Notes: generated from the sequence alone by a model not told the origin. Numbered from the stretch's first letter, positions 23,596 through 35,684 are shown. The stretch is 64,000 bases of DNA from Mesorhizobium sp. (GCA_019635735.1 JAHBYX010000002.1:372001-436000), one strand, 5' to 3'. Made by a program: numbers and translations.

Positions 23596-24210
23596 TCATT
23601 CGCGTCCGTCGCCTCCCATCACCAGTTCCTTCGCCCCCTCGATCCCGAGCGGCACATGCGTTGCCGCGACGATGATGCCGCCCTCCTCCAGATGCGCCCG
23701 CATCAGGGCCGAAAACCGGCGCTCCGAGCCGAGGTCGAGGCCCGCGGTCGGCTCGTCCAGCAGCCAGACCGGGCGGAAACTCACCAGCAATCCCGCGATC
23801 GCCACCCGCCGCCTCTGTCCCGTCGAAAGGTACCCGAAGGGCAGCGAGGCGACGCTCGGCAGCGCCACCTCCTCCAGCGCCTCCTCCGCCGACAGGAACG
23901 GCCGCCCGAGGAACTCCTGCCGGAACGACAGGTTCTCCGCCACGGTCAGCGCCGGCTTCATCGCGTTCCTGTCGCCGAGATAGTGGCAGGCCGACATCAC
24001 GTCCGGCCATTCCTCGCCGCCGCCGTCCAGCCTCACCGATCCGCCCGAGGCGGGCAGCAATCCGGCGACGATCCTGAGCAGCGTCGACTTGCCGCTGCCG
24101 TTTTCGCCGGTGACGACCAGGCATTCGCCATCGGACAACGCGAAGGAGACGCGGTCGAAGACCGGCTCGCCTCCTCGGTCGCCTGCCAGATTCTCGACAA
24201 CCAGCCGCAT
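23596..24210 (-). CDS. ccmA: Heme exporter ABC ATPase
   Basis: 204 residues. Walker A GENGSGKST, signature LSTGQRRRVAIAG, Walker B VWLLDEPTAGLD. Drives release of holo-CcmE from the CcmC complex. First gene of the minus-strand ccm operon, divergent from acnA; a 287-base region with an Irr-like box separates them. Confidence 0.95.
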   Translation of the reverse strand: MRLVVENLAGDRGGEPVFDRVSFALSDGECLVVTGENGSGKSTLLRIVAGLLPASGGSVRLDGGGEEWPDVMSACHYLGDRNAMKPALTVAENLSFRQEFLGRPFLSAEEALEEVALPSVASLPFGYLSTGQRRRVAIAGLLVSFRPVWLLDEPTAGLDLGSERRFSALMRAHLEEGGIIVAATHVPLGIEGAKELVMGGDGRE

Positions 24211-24297
24211 TCTGCCCCGTTTCCCGGCCCGTTCGAGGCGCGGCTCAGCTTATTCTTGCGACGCAGCAAATTTGCCCTTCGTCGCACTGGCAACCTG

Positions 24298-24314
24298 TTT
24301 AGAAAGCTTCTATG
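24298..24314. promoter_or_regulatory. Iron-control-element-like box between ccmA and acnA
   Basis: TTTAGAA-AGC-TTCTATG matches the rhizobial Irr box TTTAGAA-N3-TTCTAAA (recalled consensus) at 12 of 14 fixed positions. It lies 88 bases before ccmA and about 184 before acnA. Aconitase and heme-delivery genes are plausible Irr targets. Inference from motif and context. Confidence 0.55.
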
Positions 24315-24497
24315 AAGCAGGCAACTGTGCCAGCGGTCGGCACGGGGAACCTCAGATTGCCGAGCCCGCGCAACCCGCTCTCCCAGCGGGGACGCGCAGG
24401 GGACGGGCAGCGGAAATGACCGCACCCGCAACCTTTGCGCGTCATGCCTCAGGAGTCCGTTCCCGCTTCGGCGAAACAGACCAGGATGGGATCGCAC

Positions 24498-27188
<2,691 letters not shown>

Positions 27189-27212
27189 GCGAAAGAGCCG
27201 ATCGACGAAAAG

Positions 27213-27250
27213 CGGCGCCGGGCGAAACCGCCCGGCGCCGTTTGCGTTTG
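27213..27250 (+). terminator. Rho-independent terminator of acnA
   Basis: 12-bp perfect stem CGGCGCCGGGCG / CGCCCGGCGCCG with loop AAAC, followed by a T-containing tail, 25 bases after the acnA stop. Confidence 0.85.
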
Positions 27251-27406
27251 CGGGGCTCAATCGACCGCCCCCGGCCGAATCCCGGCATTGAGACTCCACG
27301 GAACACTCACCCCAACGTGACTTCCCGTTGATTGCTTGTCTGCCTATGCTTTGGGCAGATAAGAAGAGAAGAAGCGGCCTTACTGGCTGCGGGGCATGTG
27401 AGACCG

Positions 27407-28159
27407 ATGATACTGAAGAGCCTTGGCGCCGCCGCTCTGACGGCGCTGTCGCTGTTTGCAACCAATCCGATCTGCTGGGCAGGCGAGCGCCTGGCCGGGG
27501 TCGTCGAGCTGTTCACCAGCCAGGGCTGCAAATCCTCGCCCGCGGCCGACGCCAATCTCGCCGAGATGTCGAAGCGAGGCGACGTGCTGACCCTCGGCTA
27601 CCATGTCGGCTACTGGGACTATCTCGGCTGGCGCGATACGCTCGCCAACCCGGACAGCGCGGCCCGCCAGGACGATTATCGCAAGGCTTTCGAGACCCGT
27701 TCCGTCTACACGCCCCAGGCCGTGGTCAATGGCAGGGTCCACGTCAACGGCTCCAGGCGCGGCGAGATCGAGGGATCGCTGTCGTCCCTCGGCAATACCG
27801 GGCAGGGCCTCGTCGTCGACGTCGACGTGCGCAAGCGGGGCGACAGCATCGTCATCGAGACGGGTGCGGGCAGCTTCGGGCAGAAGGCCCATGTCACTGT
27901 CGTCTATTACGATTTTCCCCATTCCGTGAACATCACGGCCGGCGAGAACGTCGGCAAGCACATCCGCTACGTGAACCCGGTCACCGGCGTCCAGGCCGCC
28001 GGCATGTGGCACGGCAAAGCGGCGGTATTCGAACTGCCGGCGAGCGAGATGGCGCGGCGCGGCCCGGGCGGATTTGCGGTGCTGCTGCAGTCCGTCCGCT
28101 CCGACGGCGCGCCGGGACCTATCCTCGGCGCGGCCAATTTCCCGCAGGGCGGCGTCTGA
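27407..28159 (+). CDS. DUF1223 thioredoxin-like secreted protein
   Basis: 250 residues with a signal peptide ending near residue 26. The family motif is present as VVELFTSQGCKSSPAADANL, followed by DYLGWRDTLA, YTPQAVVNGR and a beta-rich C-terminal half. Members usually carry CSSC; here the second Cys is Ser (C41-K-S-S44), so a dithiol redox reaction is unlikely at this site. Start MILKSL chosen for the signal peptide. Role unknown. Confidence 0.88.
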   Translation: MILKSLGAAALTALSLFATNPICWAGERLAGVVELFTSQGCKSSPAADANLAEMSKRGDVLTLGYHVGYWDYLGWRDTLANPDSAARQDDYRKAFETRSVYTPQAVVNGRVHVNGSRRGEIEGSLSSLGNTGQGLVVDVDVRKRGDSIVIETGAGSFGQKAHVTVVYYDFPHSVNITAGENVGKHIRYVNPVTGVQAAGMWHGKAAVFELPASEMARRGPGGFAVLLQSVRSDGAPGPILGAANFPQGGV

Positions 28160-28174
28160 CCGGCAAAGAAAAGA

Positions 28175-28204
28175 CCGACATTCGATCCGAAGATCGAATG
28201 CCGG
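28175..28204 (+). terminator. Hairpin after the DUF1223 gene
   Basis: Stem CCGACATTCGATC pairs with GATCGAATGCCGG (one mismatch) around a 4-base CGAA loop, 16 bases after the stop. No long T-run follows, so it may be a processing or Rho-dependent site. Confidence 0.5.
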
Positions 28205-28540
28205 CCGCAGGTCTTTCGGGATTGTCGCTCGGGACACCCGTTATGCTCGGGAGCCCCGAAGGATCGGTCCAGCGCGAGCCCCATGGGCGGGGGGCTTGGG
28301 GTTTACAGGGCCGGCGCCGGACCGAACCGTCTCAGGCAACGAGCGCATACTTCTGTCGAATGCTGGCCGCAGGTGGATTATTTCGCGGCGAGAATGTGTC
28401 AAAGCGATCACCAATGTCACATTCGCTTTCATGATGCGTGAACCCCGGAACTGCCTCCGCAGACCCCATTCCAGCATTAGGTGTTGATTTCGCTCGGCAT
28501 ACGAGCGACCTTGTCACTCAACTGTCACGGAGTGGAGTGG
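28205..28540. other. Non-coding stretch upstream of DUF2794
   Basis: About 335 bases with no convincing ORF. It has a small GAATGTG...CACATTC inverted repeat near 28392-28430 and AT-richer DNA thereafter, suggesting a promoter region. Short ORFs crossing it lack ribosome sites. Confidence 0.4.
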
Positions 28541-28927
28541 ATGGTCGATCGCAGCGCCGGCGGGGAGGGCGGTGACGATTCCGGAATACTGATTCCGCTG
28601 TCGGACGCGCGCCGCCAGCGGATGGATATCCCGGTCGCTTTCGACAGGCGCGAACTCGATCAGATCCTCCGGCTTTACGGCCGTATGGTAGCCGCCAACG
28701 AATGGCGCGACTACGCCATCGACCACATGAGCGACCGCGCGGTTTTCTCGGTCTTCCGCCGCACCAGCGAGACGCCGCTTTACCGGATCGTCAAGGATCC
28801 GTCGCTGGCGCGCCGCCAGGGTGCCTATTCCGTCGTCTCCGCCTCGGGCCTCATCCTCAAGCGCGGCCACGAGCTGGCCCGCGTGCTCACCGTCTTCGAC
28901 AAGACGCTGAAGCTCGTCGAGGCCTAG
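28541..28927 (+). CDS. DUF2794 domain-containing protein
   Basis: 128 residues, cytoplasmic. The core FDRRELDQILRLYGRM, EWRDYAIDHMSDRAVFSVFRR and RIVKDPSLARRQGAYSVVS matches DUF2794, a family I know from alphaproteobacteria. Function unknown. A GGAG core precedes the ATG. No operon partner. Confidence 0.88.
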   Translation: MVDRSAGGEGGDDSGILIPLSDARRQRMDIPVAFDRRELDQILRLYGRMVAANEWRDYAIDHMSDRAVFSVFRRTSETPLYRIVKDPSLARRQGAYSVVSASGLILKRGHELARVLTVFDKTLKLVEA

Positions 28928-28947
28928 GCCGCGTTGACACGTACCGC

Positions 28948-28985
28948 CGTCATTCCGGGGCCGCGCAGCGGAGCCCGGAATGACG
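28948..28985. repeat. Short member of the CGTCATTCCGG repeat family
   Basis: 38 bases with 12-bp inverted ends CGTCATTCCGGG / CCCGGAATGACG. It matches one end of the element at 21122-21268. Located after the DUF2794 stop and before the convergent acetyltransferase. Confidence 0.85.
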
Positions 28986-29027
28986 CCTTACGTGCTGCCG
29001 ACTTCGATCTCCCGTCGCCCATACAAC

Positions 29028-29582
29028 CTAAATCATCCGGCCCGGCAGCGAATCAGGGTCGGGCGGCAGGTCCTTGCCGCCATTGATCGTCAGCTGCATG
29101 AACACCGTGTCGAGCCACCTACCGTGCTTGTAGCCCGAACCCTTTAGCGTGCCGGCATTGCGGAAGCCGGCCTTCTCGTGCAGCCGGACCGAGGCGCGGT
29201 TGCGCTCGCCGTCGCCGATCACCGCCGCGATCTGGCGGAAACCGAGCCGGGTGCATTCGGCGACGAGCCGCGCGAGCAGCAGGCCGCCGGCGCCCTTTCC
29301 CTGTGATTCGGGCGCGAGATAGATCGAATCCTCGACCATGAAGCGATAGGCCCGGCGCGGCCGGAACGGCCCGGCATAGGCGTAGCCGACGACCGCGCCG
29401 CCGCTGGCGGCTACCAGATAGGGATAGCCGGCGGAGACGAGGCCCTGGTAGCGGTCGCGCATTTCGTCGAGGCTGGGTGCCTCCAGCTCGTAGCTCGCCG
29501 TTCCATGCGTCACCGCATGCGCGTAGATACCGGCGATGGCCGGCAGGTCGGAGGGCTCGGCGGGGCGGATGTCGATGGGCAT
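29028..29582 (-). CDS. GNAT acetyltransferase, phosphinothricin-acetyltransferase-like
   Basis: 184 residues. DIRPAEPSDLPAIAGIYAHAV is the opening typical of the Pat/MddA subgroup; YLAPESQGKGAGGLLLARL holds the acetyl-CoA loop. Subgroup members acetylate glutamine-synthetase inhibitors or methionine sulfoximine; substrate not shown. Start MPIDIRP fits the family better than an in-frame Met 16 codons upstream. Confidence 0.85.
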   Translation of the reverse strand: MPIDIRPAEPSDLPAIAGIYAHAVTHGTASYELEAPSLDEMRDRYQGLVSAGYPYLVAASGGAVVGYAYAGPFRPRRAYRFMVEDSIYLAPESQGKGAGGLLLARLVAECTRLGFRQIAAVIGDGERNRASVRLHEKAGFRNAGTLKGSGYKHGRWLDTVFMQLTINGGKDLPPDPDSLPGRMI

Positions 29583-29634
29583 GGCGCTTTCCGGAATGGT
29601 CGCCCCGGCGATACCGCACTGAAGCACCAAAAGA

Positions 29635-29658
29635 AAAGGGCGGCCGAAGCCGCCCTTT
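29635..29658 (-). terminator. Terminator of the BI-1 gene
   Basis: 10-bp stem AAAGGGCGGC / GCCGCCCTTT with a 4-base loop, 21 bases beyond the BI-1 stop. On the minus strand it is followed by a T-rich tail, the normal form of an intrinsic terminator. Confidence 0.85.
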
Positions 29659-29679
29659 CCGAATTCGCTTCCGTTGCGC

Positions 29680-30456
29680 CTACTCGCGATTGCCGAGGAA
29701 GGACAGCAGGAACGAGAACAGGTTGATGAAGTCGAGATAGAGCGTCAGCGCGCCCATGATGGCCTTGCGGCCGGCGACCAGCACTTCGTCACCCTCGAAA
29801 TACATCTCCTTGATCTTCTGCGTGTCGTAGGCGGTGAGGCCCGCGAAGATGAGCACGCCGATCGCCGAGATCGCAAACTGCAGCGCCGGCGAGGCCAGGA
29901 AGATGTTCACCACCATCGCGATGATCAGGCCGAACACGCCCATGATCAGGAACGAGCCCCAGCCCGTCAGGTCGCGCTTCGTCGTGTAGCCGAACAGCGA
30001 CAGCGCGCCGAACGAGGCCGCCGTGATGAAGAAGGTCTGCACGATCGAGGCCGAGGTATAGACCAGGAAGATCGACGACATCGACAGGCCCATCAGCGCG
30101 GCGAACACCCAGAACATGGTCTGGGCGGACGAGACGCTGAGCGTGTGGATGCGCGCGCTCAGGAAGAACACCATGCCGAGCGGCGCGAGCATCACCACCC
30201 ACTTGAGCGGCGAGCCGTAGAGCGCGAGGCCGAGCGAGGTCAGCATCTTGCCATTGCCGAGCGTCGCCGCGGCAGCGGCCGGATCATTGGTGGTCGCGAG
30301 CATCATCGTGCCGAGCGCGGCCAGGCCGGTAATTGCAAGGCCGAGCGCCATCAGGTTGTAAACCTTCAGCATATAGGCGCGCAGCCCTTCGTCGATGCCG
30401 GTGTCGACGCGGGTGCCCGCGCCTGCACGCATCTGGTAATTGCGAAGGTCAGCCAT
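29680..30456 (-). CDS. Bax inhibitor-1/YccA-like membrane protein
   Basis: 258 residues, seven membrane helices, BI-1 family. YNLMALGLAITGLAALGT opens the helical core; GLTAYDTQKIKEMY near the C-terminus is a characteristic segment with acidic residues linked to calcium or proton leak in homologues. Own terminator downstream. Confidence 0.93.
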   Translation of the reverse strand: MADLRNYQMRAGAGTRVDTGIDEGLRAYMLKVYNLMALGLAITGLAALGTMMLATTNDPAAAAATLGNGKMLTSLGLALYGSPLKWVVMLAPLGMVFFLSARIHTLSVSSAQTMFWVFAALMGLSMSSIFLVYTSASIVQTFFITAASFGALSLFGYTTKRDLTGWGSFLIMGVFGLIIAMVVNIFLASPALQFAISAIGVLIFAGLTAYDTQKIKEMYFEGDEVLVAGRKAIMGALTLYLDFINLFSFLLSFLGNRE

Positions 30457-30630
30457 AGGATTCCTCTTTGCTACTGCCCCGTCCGGTGTCGGCTCGCGGC
30501 GGTCCGCGCTCCAGGCGCCGCTGGCGGGGCTCCAGCATGCCTGCGCACAATATGATCATTCTTCGTGTCGGTAACAAGGCCCGTAACGCTCGGTCACGCA
30601 CTGTGATCATACAATGTAGTAAAAATCCGA

Positions 30631-33189
30631 TCACAGGTCGCGGAGCACCGGTGCCGCCTTCTGACCGAGGACGCGCCACGTGCCGGCGAGCCCGATGCCG
30701 ACGGTGAGCAGAAGCGCGATCAGCACCGTGCCGACCGCCACGTCCGGCAGAAAGCTCGACGGCAGCGTCATGATCCGCGCCACCACGAACCAGGCGGCCG
30801 CCCCGCCCGCGGCAAGCGCGAAGATCGCGGTCGCCAGCCCGATCAGCATGTATTCGAGCGAAAAGGCGCCGATCAGCGTACCGCGCGTGGCGCCCAGCAT
30901 CTTCAGCACGACGGCATCATGCACCCGCGCGCGATTTCCCGCGGCAAGTGCCCCCGCCAGAACCAACACCGAGGCGATCAGCGCCACCGCCGCCGCCGCG
31001 CGGATCGCGACGCCTAGCTGTCCCACCAGACGGTTGACGATGTCGAGCGCGTCCTTGACCCGCACGGACGTCACCGCCGGAAAGGCGCGCGTCACCTCGT
31101 TCAGGATCTTCGCCTCCTCGGCTGCCGACGCATCCCTGTCGAGCAGCGTCGCCAGCCAGGCGTGCGGCGCGCCGGCGAAGGCGTTGGGCGAGAACACCAT
31201 GACGAAATTGATGCCCATCGATTCCCACTCGACCTGGCGCAGATTGGCGATGCGGGCGGTCACGTTGCGGCCGAGCACGTTGACCGTGACCGTATCGCCG
31301 AGCTTCAGCCCGATTTCCTGCGCCTCCTCGGCCGAAAACGACACCAGCGGCTCGCCGGCATAGTCCTTCGGCCACCATTGTCCGGCACTCAGCGTCGCAT
31401 TCTCCGGCACCGTCTCGGAATAGGTGATGCCGCGGTCGCCGCGGAGCACCCACTGGCCCTCCGGCGGCACCTGGATCTGCTGTACGTCGATGCCGTTGAG
31501 CGCGATGACGCGGCCGCGCAGCATCGGCACCTTGGTCAGCGTGCCGTTGGGCGACGCCTGCGCCACCAGGTCGCTGAACCGGTCGACCTCGCTCGGCTGG
31601 ATGTCGACGAAGAAGAAATTCGGCGCCCGCTCCGGCAGGTTGCCGGCGATCTGCCGGCGCAGGTTGCCGTCGATAAGCGCCAGCGTCACGAGCAGGGTCA
31701 GCCCAAGCCCGAGCGACAGCACCACCGACGGCGTCAGCGCGCCCGGCCTATGGATGTTGCCGATCGCCAGCCTCAAGGGCGTCGACCGCACCGCCGGCGC
31801 CTTGCGCGCGATCCATTGCACCAGCGCCGCCACGCTGCGCAGCACGACGAAGGCGAAGACCGCGGCGCCGACGAAGATCAGCGCCACGCGCCGGTCGGAC
31901 GAGAACCAGACGGCGAGGCCGGCGAGAGCGACCGCGATGCCGAGCGCGGCCGCCAGGTAGGGCAGGCGCGGCAGCCCGCGCCCCTCGAGTCCGACTTCGC
32001 GGAACAGCGCGGTGGCCGGGATGTCGCGCGCCCGGCCGAGCGGCAGGATGGCGAAGGCGAGCGTCACCAGCACGCCGAACAGCACGCCCATCGCCAGCGC
32101 GTCCGGGTAGACGCCGCCTTCCGCCGGAACCGGGATGACCGACGACAGCGCCGCACCGGCCGCAAACGGCATGGCGAGCGCAATCGCGAGACCAATGACG
32201 ATGCCGATCGCCGCGACGATCATCACCTGCAACAGATAGACCGAGAACACGAATCCGCCCGACGCGCCGACGCTCTTCAGCGTGGCGATGACGCCGCGCT
32301 TGGCGTCGAGATGCGCGCGCACGGCATTGGCCACGCCGACCCCGCCGACCACCAGCGCGGTGAGGCCGACCAGCGTCAGGAACTGCGAGAAGCGTTCGAC
32401 ATTGCTGGACAGCGAGGGTGCTGCGTTGGAGCGCGAGCGGATGCTCCAGCCCGCCTCCGGGAAATCCGCCTTCGCCTTGTCCGCAATGGCGCCGATACGG
32501 GCCTCGCTCGCGCCGCCCGGCACCCTGATCTTGTAGGCATGCTCGACGAGGCTGCCCGGCTGGATCAGTCCGGACGCGCGAAGTCCGTCCATCGACACCA
32601 TCAGCCGCGGCGCGAAGCCGAACCCGTCGGACACGGCGTCCGGCTCGTTGACGATGCGGGCGCGCAGCTCGAAGGTCGCGCCGCCCAGCCTGATCCGTCC
32701 GCCCTCCTTGAGGCCCAGCCGGTCGAACAGCAGGTCAGGCGCCGCCGCGCCCCACACGCCTGCCCGCTCGCCGAACAGATCGCCATGCGACAGCGCCGGC
32801 TGCGTTTCCAGCGTCCCGAAGAGCGGGTAGGAGCCATCCACCGCCTTGGCCTCGACCAGCGCCTGGTCGGATCCGTCCTCCAGCCTCGCCATCGAGCGCA
32901 TGTTGGCGCTCACCGCCAGGTCGCCCTGCGCCTTCAGGAACGCGAATTCCGTCTCCGACGCTTCGCGCTGCACCAGCTCGAACCGTATGTCGCCGCCGAG
33001 CAGCGTCTGGCCCTGGCTCGCGACCGAAGCCGTGATCGCACGCGCCACCGAATTCACCCCGCCGATCGCGCCGACCCCGAGCGCGATGCAGGTGATGAAG
33101 ATGAGGAACCCTTTCAGCCCGCCGCGCATCTCGCGCAGCGCGAAGCGCAGCGCAAGGCCGGGCTTTGCCGCTTCGAACCGCGCCGCCAT
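30631..33189 (-). CDS. FtsX-like ABC transporter permease (YbbP type)
   Basis: 852 residues with about ten membrane helices: two repeats of one helix, a large periplasmic domain and three helices, as in YbbP. An FtsX-type fold is visible in both halves (VGLTALVVGGVGVANAV, AAAVALIASVLVLAGALAAG). Probably forms an envelope-lipid or arylesterase-linked system with the adjacent ATPase. Its start overlaps the ATPase stop. Confidence 0.92.
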   Translation of the reverse strand: MAARFEAAKPGLALRFALREMRGGLKGFLIFITCIALGVGAIGGVNSVARAITASVASQGQTLLGGDIRFELVQREASETEFAFLKAQGDLAVSANMRSMARLEDGSDQALVEAKAVDGSYPLFGTLETQPALSHGDLFGERAGVWGAAAPDLLFDRLGLKEGGRIRLGGATFELRARIVNEPDAVSDGFGFAPRLMVSMDGLRASGLIQPGSLVEHAYKIRVPGGASEARIGAIADKAKADFPEAGWSIRSRSNAAPSLSSNVERFSQFLTLVGLTALVVGGVGVANAVRAHLDAKRGVIATLKSVGASGGFVFSVYLLQVMIVAAIGIVIGLAIALAMPFAAGAALSSVIPVPAEGGVYPDALAMGVLFGVLVTLAFAILPLGRARDIPATALFREVGLEGRGLPRLPYLAAALGIAVALAGLAVWFSSDRRVALIFVGAAVFAFVVLRSVAALVQWIARKAPAVRSTPLRLAIGNIHRPGALTPSVVLSLGLGLTLLVTLALIDGNLRRQIAGNLPERAPNFFFVDIQPSEVDRFSDLVAQASPNGTLTKVPMLRGRVIALNGIDVQQIQVPPEGQWVLRGDRGITYSETVPENATLSAGQWWPKDYAGEPLVSFSAEEAQEIGLKLGDTVTVNVLGRNVTARIANLRQVEWESMGINFVMVFSPNAFAGAPHAWLATLLDRDASAAEEAKILNEVTRAFPAVTSVRVKDALDIVNRLVGQLGVAIRAAAAVALIASVLVLAGALAAGNRARVHDAVVLKMLGATRGTLIGAFSLEYMLIGLATAIFALAAGGAAAWFVVARIMTLPSSFLPDVAVGTVLIALLLTVGIGLAGTWRVLGQKAAPVLRDL

Positions 33190-33881
33190 CAGGCGCTCAC
33201 CGCGACCGGAGCCGTCTCGATCCGTCCCGAGCGGATGGCGATCTGCCGCTGGCAGCGCGCTGCCAGCGCGATGTCGTGGGTAACGAGCACCAGCGTGGTT
33301 CCCCGCTCGCGCGCAGTGGCGAACAGCAGGTCGGCGATATGCCGGCCGGTCGTCTGGTCGAGATTTCCCGTCGGTTCGTCGGCGATGAGGATCGACGGCG
33401 AGGGCGCGAGTGCCCTCGCGATCGCCACGCGCTGCTGCTCCCCTCCCGACAGCTGGCCCGGATAATGCTTCGTCCGCTCGCCCAGCCCCACGGCCTCGAG
33501 CTCGCGTTCCGCGATCGCGAAGGCGTCCGCGATGCCCGCCAGTTCCAGCGGCACGGCGACGTTCTCGAGCGCGGTCATGTTAGGGATCAGGTGGAAAGAC
33601 TGGAACACGATGCCGATGTTGCGGCCGCGGAACCGGGCGATGTCGTCCTCGCTGCGGCCGTTGAGCGTTTCGCCGGCGATCCGCACCGTGCCGCCGTCGA
33701 CGCCTTCGAGCCCGGCGAGCACCATCAGCAGCGTCGACTTGCCGGACCCTGACGGTCCGACGACGCCGACGGCCTCGCCGCGCGCCACCGTCAAGCTTAT
33801 GCCGCGCAGCACATGCACGCGCGACGCGCCCTGGCCCAGCGTGAGAGTCACGTCGTCGAGTTGAATGACGGCTTCTGTCAC
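33189..33881 (-). CDS. ABC transporter ATP-binding protein (YbbA type)
   Basis: 230 residues. Walker A GPSGSGKST, signature LSGGEQQRVAIARAL, Walker B LIADEPTGNLD: LolD/YbbA branch. Pairs with the large permease, whose start overlaps its stop. Divergent from the arylesterase gene with a 61-base gap, the same trio as E. coli ybbA-ybbP-tesA. Confidence 0.95.
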   Translation of the reverse strand: MTEAVIQLDDVTLTLGQGASRVHVLRGISLTVARGEAVGVVGPSGSGKSTLLMVLAGLEGVDGGTVRIAGETLNGRSEDDIARFRGRNIGIVFQSFHLIPNMTALENVAVPLELAGIADAFAIAERELEAVGLGERTKHYPGQLSGGEQQRVAIARALAPSPSILIADEPTGNLDQTTGRHIADLLFATARERGTTLVLVTHDIALAARCQRQIAIRSGRIETAPVAVSA

Positions 33882-33942
33882 GGCGGATCGGTCCTATATG
33901 GAGGTCTTGTGGGCAGGTCGAAGGTCATATGGGAACCATGCG

Positions 33943-34569
33943 ATGGCATTCAAACAGGTGAAACGCGCTATTTTCACTGCACTTATTTGTGTTGTCGCGT
34001 TGACCGGCCAGGCGGCCGCCGACACGTTCAGGATCGTCGGTTTCGGCGACAGCCTGATGGCGGGCTACAATCTCGGCCCGAACGAAGGCTTCCCCCAGAA
34101 GCTGGAAGCGGCGCTGAAGGCGCGCGGCCATGACGTCGCCGTGGCGAATGCCGGCGTGTCGGGCGACACGACGTCCGGCGGCCTGTCCAGGCTCGACTGG
34201 TCCGTGCCTGACGGCACCGACCTCGTCATCCTCGAACTCGGCGCCAACGACATGCTGCGCGGCCTGGCGCCGGAGATAACCGAGCAGAATCTCGACGCGA
34301 TGATGGCATCGCTCAAGAAACGCGGCATCGGCGTCGTCCTCGCCGGCATGCTCGCCGCGCCGAATCTCGGTCCGGACTACGCCGCCGCCTTCAACGGCAT
34401 CTACCCGAAACTGGCCGAGAAATACGACACGCCGCTCATTCCCTTCTTCCTCGACGGCGTCGCCGCGAACCCGTCGCTGCAGCTCGAGGACGGCCTTCAT
34501 CCGAGCGCCGCCGGCGTGGATCGGATGGTCGAAGGAGCGCTGCCGGTGATCGAGCCGCTGGTCCGGTAG
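33943..34569 (+). CDS. tesA: Arylesterase/lysophospholipase, SGNH family (TesA-like)
   Basis: 208 residues with a signal peptide (AIFTALICVVALTGQAAA). SGNH blocks: FGDSLMAGYN with nucleophile S37, GVSGDTTSGG, ELGANDMLRG, and DGLHPSAAG with the catalytic Asp/His. A periplasmic esterase; exact substrate unknown. Start MAFKQV chosen for the signal peptide. Divergent from the ABC pair. Confidence 0.93.
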   Translation: MAFKQVKRAIFTALICVVALTGQAAADTFRIVGFGDSLMAGYNLGPNEGFPQKLEAALKARGHDVAVANAGVSGDTTSGGLSRLDWSVPDGTDLVILELGANDMLRGLAPEITEQNLDAMMASLKKRGIGVVLAGMLAAPNLGPDYAAAFNGIYPKLAEKYDTPLIPFFLDGVAANPSLQLEDGLHPSAAGVDRMVEGALPVIEPLVR

Positions 34570-34665
34570 CAATCGCCCGGCCGGGCGGCACCGGAAATAA
34601 TCGCTTGCCCGCCCCGCCATTCGATGATTCGCTGCAATGCGAGATCGAATCGAGGAGGTGCCCAC

Positions 34666-35262
34666 ATGCCCCGTCTATTCACCGCCCTCGAGATCCCGCG
34701 CGACGCCGCGCTGTCGCTTTCCCTCCTCCGCGGTGGTCTGCCCGGCGCCCGCTGGATCGATGTCGAGAACTATCACCTCACGCTGCGCTTCATCGGCGAC
34801 ATCGAGGGACATCTCGCCGACGAGATCGCGCACGCCCTCGACCGGGTGCGCCGTCCCGCCTTCGACCTCACCCTGTCCGGCGTCGGCGCCTTCGGTTCGA
34901 AGAAGCCGCACTCCATCTACGCCGGGGTCATCCCGTCGCCCGAGCTCAATGCGCTGCAGGGCGAGATCGACCGGATCTGCACCCGCGCCGGGGCGCCGTC
35001 CGACCAGCGCAAGTTCGTGCCCCATGTCACGCTCGCCCGCCTGCGCAACGGCAATGACGGCGAAGTCGCCCGCTACCTGTCGGCCCGGGGAAACTTCGCC
35101 GCGATGCCGTTCCGCGTCGGCCGCTTCGTGCTGATGTCGTCGCGCGATTCGGTCGGCGGCGGGCCCTATATCGTCGAGGAGGCCTGGACGCTCGGCGCGC
35201 CGCAGGCCGGGCGGCATGAGAACGTGCAGGACGGCCGCCAGGCCTTTCGCGCGATGCGATAG
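34666..35262 (+). CDS. thpR: RNA 2',3'-cyclic phosphodiesterase (2H family)
   Basis: 198 residues. The two catalytic HxTx motifs are HLTLRF (H37) and HVTLAR (H120). MPRLFTALEIP is the family start. GAGGAGGT eight bases upstream fixes the ATG. Hydrolyses 2',3'-cyclic phosphate RNA ends in vitro; cellular role uncertain. Confidence 0.93.
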   Translation: MPRLFTALEIPRDAALSLSLLRGGLPGARWIDVENYHLTLRFIGDIEGHLADEIAHALDRVRRPAFDLTLSGVGAFGSKKPHSIYAGVIPSPELNALQGEIDRICTRAGAPSDQRKFVPHVTLARLRNGNDGEVARYLSARGNFAAMPFRVGRFVLMSSRDSVGGGPYIVEEAWTLGAPQAGRHENVQDGRQAFRAMR

Positions 35263-35334
35263 CGGCCTTCGGTCTGTTCCGGCGCTGCGAACGCGCTATC
35301 TTGCCTGCCAGTAACGGTCCGAACGGGGCATGAG

Positions 35335-35628
35335 ATGGCAAGAGACCTGCTGGACAGGGATGAACTGAAACGGGCGGTCGCCGAGCTGCCCGGCTGGTCG
35401 GTCGCAGCCGACGGCCTGTCGATCGAGCGCAGCTTCGAGTTCCGCAATTTCAGCGAAGCCTTCGCCTTCATGACGCGGTCGGCGCTGGCCGCCGAGAAGA
35501 TGAACCACCATCCCGACTGGTCGAACGTCTACAAGACGGTCAGGGTCACCCTGTCGACGCATGACCGGGGCGGCGTGACCGAACTCGACATCGAACTCGC
35601 CCGCCGCATGAACCGCTATGCCGGCTGA
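35335..35628 (+). CDS. phhB: 4a-hydroxytetrahydrobiopterin dehydratase (PCD)
   Basis: 97 residues. Recycles pterin cofactor of aromatic hydroxylases. The signature EKMNHHPDW, with active-site histidines, is complete, and VYKTVRVTLSTHDRGGVTELD follows. No hydroxylase gene nearby, so it may serve another pterin role. Confidence 0.93.
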   Translation: MARDLLDRDELKRAVAELPGWSVAADGLSIERSFEFRNFSEAFAFMTRSALAAEKMNHHPDWSNVYKTVRVTLSTHDRGGVTELDIELARRMNRYAG

Positions 35629-35684
35629 ACCCTTGCAAAGCCTGTCCCCCCGCGCCACATCCTCTCCGCAGAGGAAGGACGAGG

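Noticed and set aside
28241..28477. 78-residue ORF on the minus strand in the 28.2-28.5 kb gap
   Set aside because: No ribosome site, no hydrophobic or conserved pattern, covers a promoter-like stretch.
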